Positions 13,779 through 13,885 of a stretch of 13,885 bases of DNA are shown here, one piece after another. A program made the position numbers and the translations under genes. The notes beneath the pieces are model-generated. The model did no database searches. It saw nothing but the letters and a program-made list of their open reading frames with translations, and had not been told where the DNA came from. Each line of letters starts with the position of its first letter. Positions within the stretch are counted from its first letter, which is position 1. Origin of the DNA: CAZEMR01 sp964513465 (lineage in GTDB: Bacteria > Bacteroidota > Ignavibacteria > Kapaibacteriales > UBA2268); NCBI GenBank assembly GCA_964513465.1, contig CAZEMR010000076.1, positions 1 to 13,885 on the forward strand, in the 5' to 3' direction.

Positions 13779-13797
13779 TTAAGGCCGGGCGGCGGAC

Positions 13798-13864
13798 TTT
13801 GGATATTAGCTATTAGCTATTAAATTTTGGATACGGAATTAGCATTTCTATCTAATATCCAAAA
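13798..13864. repeat. Clustered TTTGGATA repeats and 12-bp inverted repeat
   Basis: TTTGGATATTAG (13798-13809) and CTAATATCCAAA (13852-13863) are perfect inverted copies. A second direct copy, TTTTGGATA, sits between them at 13825-13833 and can pair instead with TATCCAAAA (13856-13864). A tandem TTAGCTA repeat follows the first copy. No gene is seen in 13727-13885. Confidence 0.55.
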
Positions 13865-13885
13865 TCAGAAAAGAGAGATTGCTTC

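Overview
The window is a compact stretch of bacterial chromosome, roughly half G+C in genes with very A+T-rich gaps. It has no mobile element, phage gene or CRISPR array. Nearly every gene lies on the minus strand; the one exception is a plus-strand methyltransferase. The organism is not named by any marker I can read. Three promoter-like sites (before the tRNA-Thr gene, rmuC and the lysine aminomutase leader) share the layout TTTT(G/C)-N19-TAnnTTTG, which is the form described for Bacteroidetes. This points to a member or relative of the FCB superphylum (Fibrobacteres-Chlorobi-Bacteroidetes and allied candidate phyla), perhaps an uncultivated anaerobe. A Na+-pumping decarboxylase and lysine 2,3-aminomutase would fit an anaerobic or halotolerant life. 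The taxonomic reading is inference.

Layout in transcription order on the minus strand. (1) 13726-12833: a DUF58 (vWA-like) protein with a repeat-rich region upstream. (2) 11787-12794, plus strand: a SAM-dependent O-methyltransferase-like protein, convergent with DUF58 and divergent from rmuC. (3) 11494-8664: rmuC, engB and gmhA, tightly spaced, followed by tRNA-Thr(UGU) with its own promoter and a very clear intrinsic terminator at 8474-8510. (4) 8298-4309: an approximately 400-nt gap that holds a putative promoter and a roughly 200-nt leader with three stem-loops, then ablA (lysine 2,3-aminomutase), a sodium:solute symporter and ablB (beta-lysine N6-acetyltransferase). (5) 4254-3322: a divergent biotin-protein-ligase-like gene whose start lies in a 10-bp inverted repeat. 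(6) 3272-1: a sigma70-like promoter, then oadG, oadA and oadB, the subunits of a biotin-dependent Na+-translocating oxaloacetate decarboxylase. oadB is cut by the window edge.

How the genes may work together: ablA and ablB are the two known enzymes for making the compatible solute N-epsilon-acetyl-beta-lysine from lysine. A Na+-coupled symporter sits between them. Directly downstream come a biotin ligase homologue and a biotin enzyme that exports Na+. A plausible reading is a Na+/osmotic-adaptation block: the decarboxylase expels Na+, the symporter spends the Na+ gradient on solute uptake, and AblA/AblB make an osmolyte. The gene contents are well supported; the functional coupling is inference. 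The parts most likely to be undescribed are the structured leader of ablA, the odd biotin ligase with its hairpin-covered start, and the nested hairpin plus promoter inside the ablA-symporter gap.
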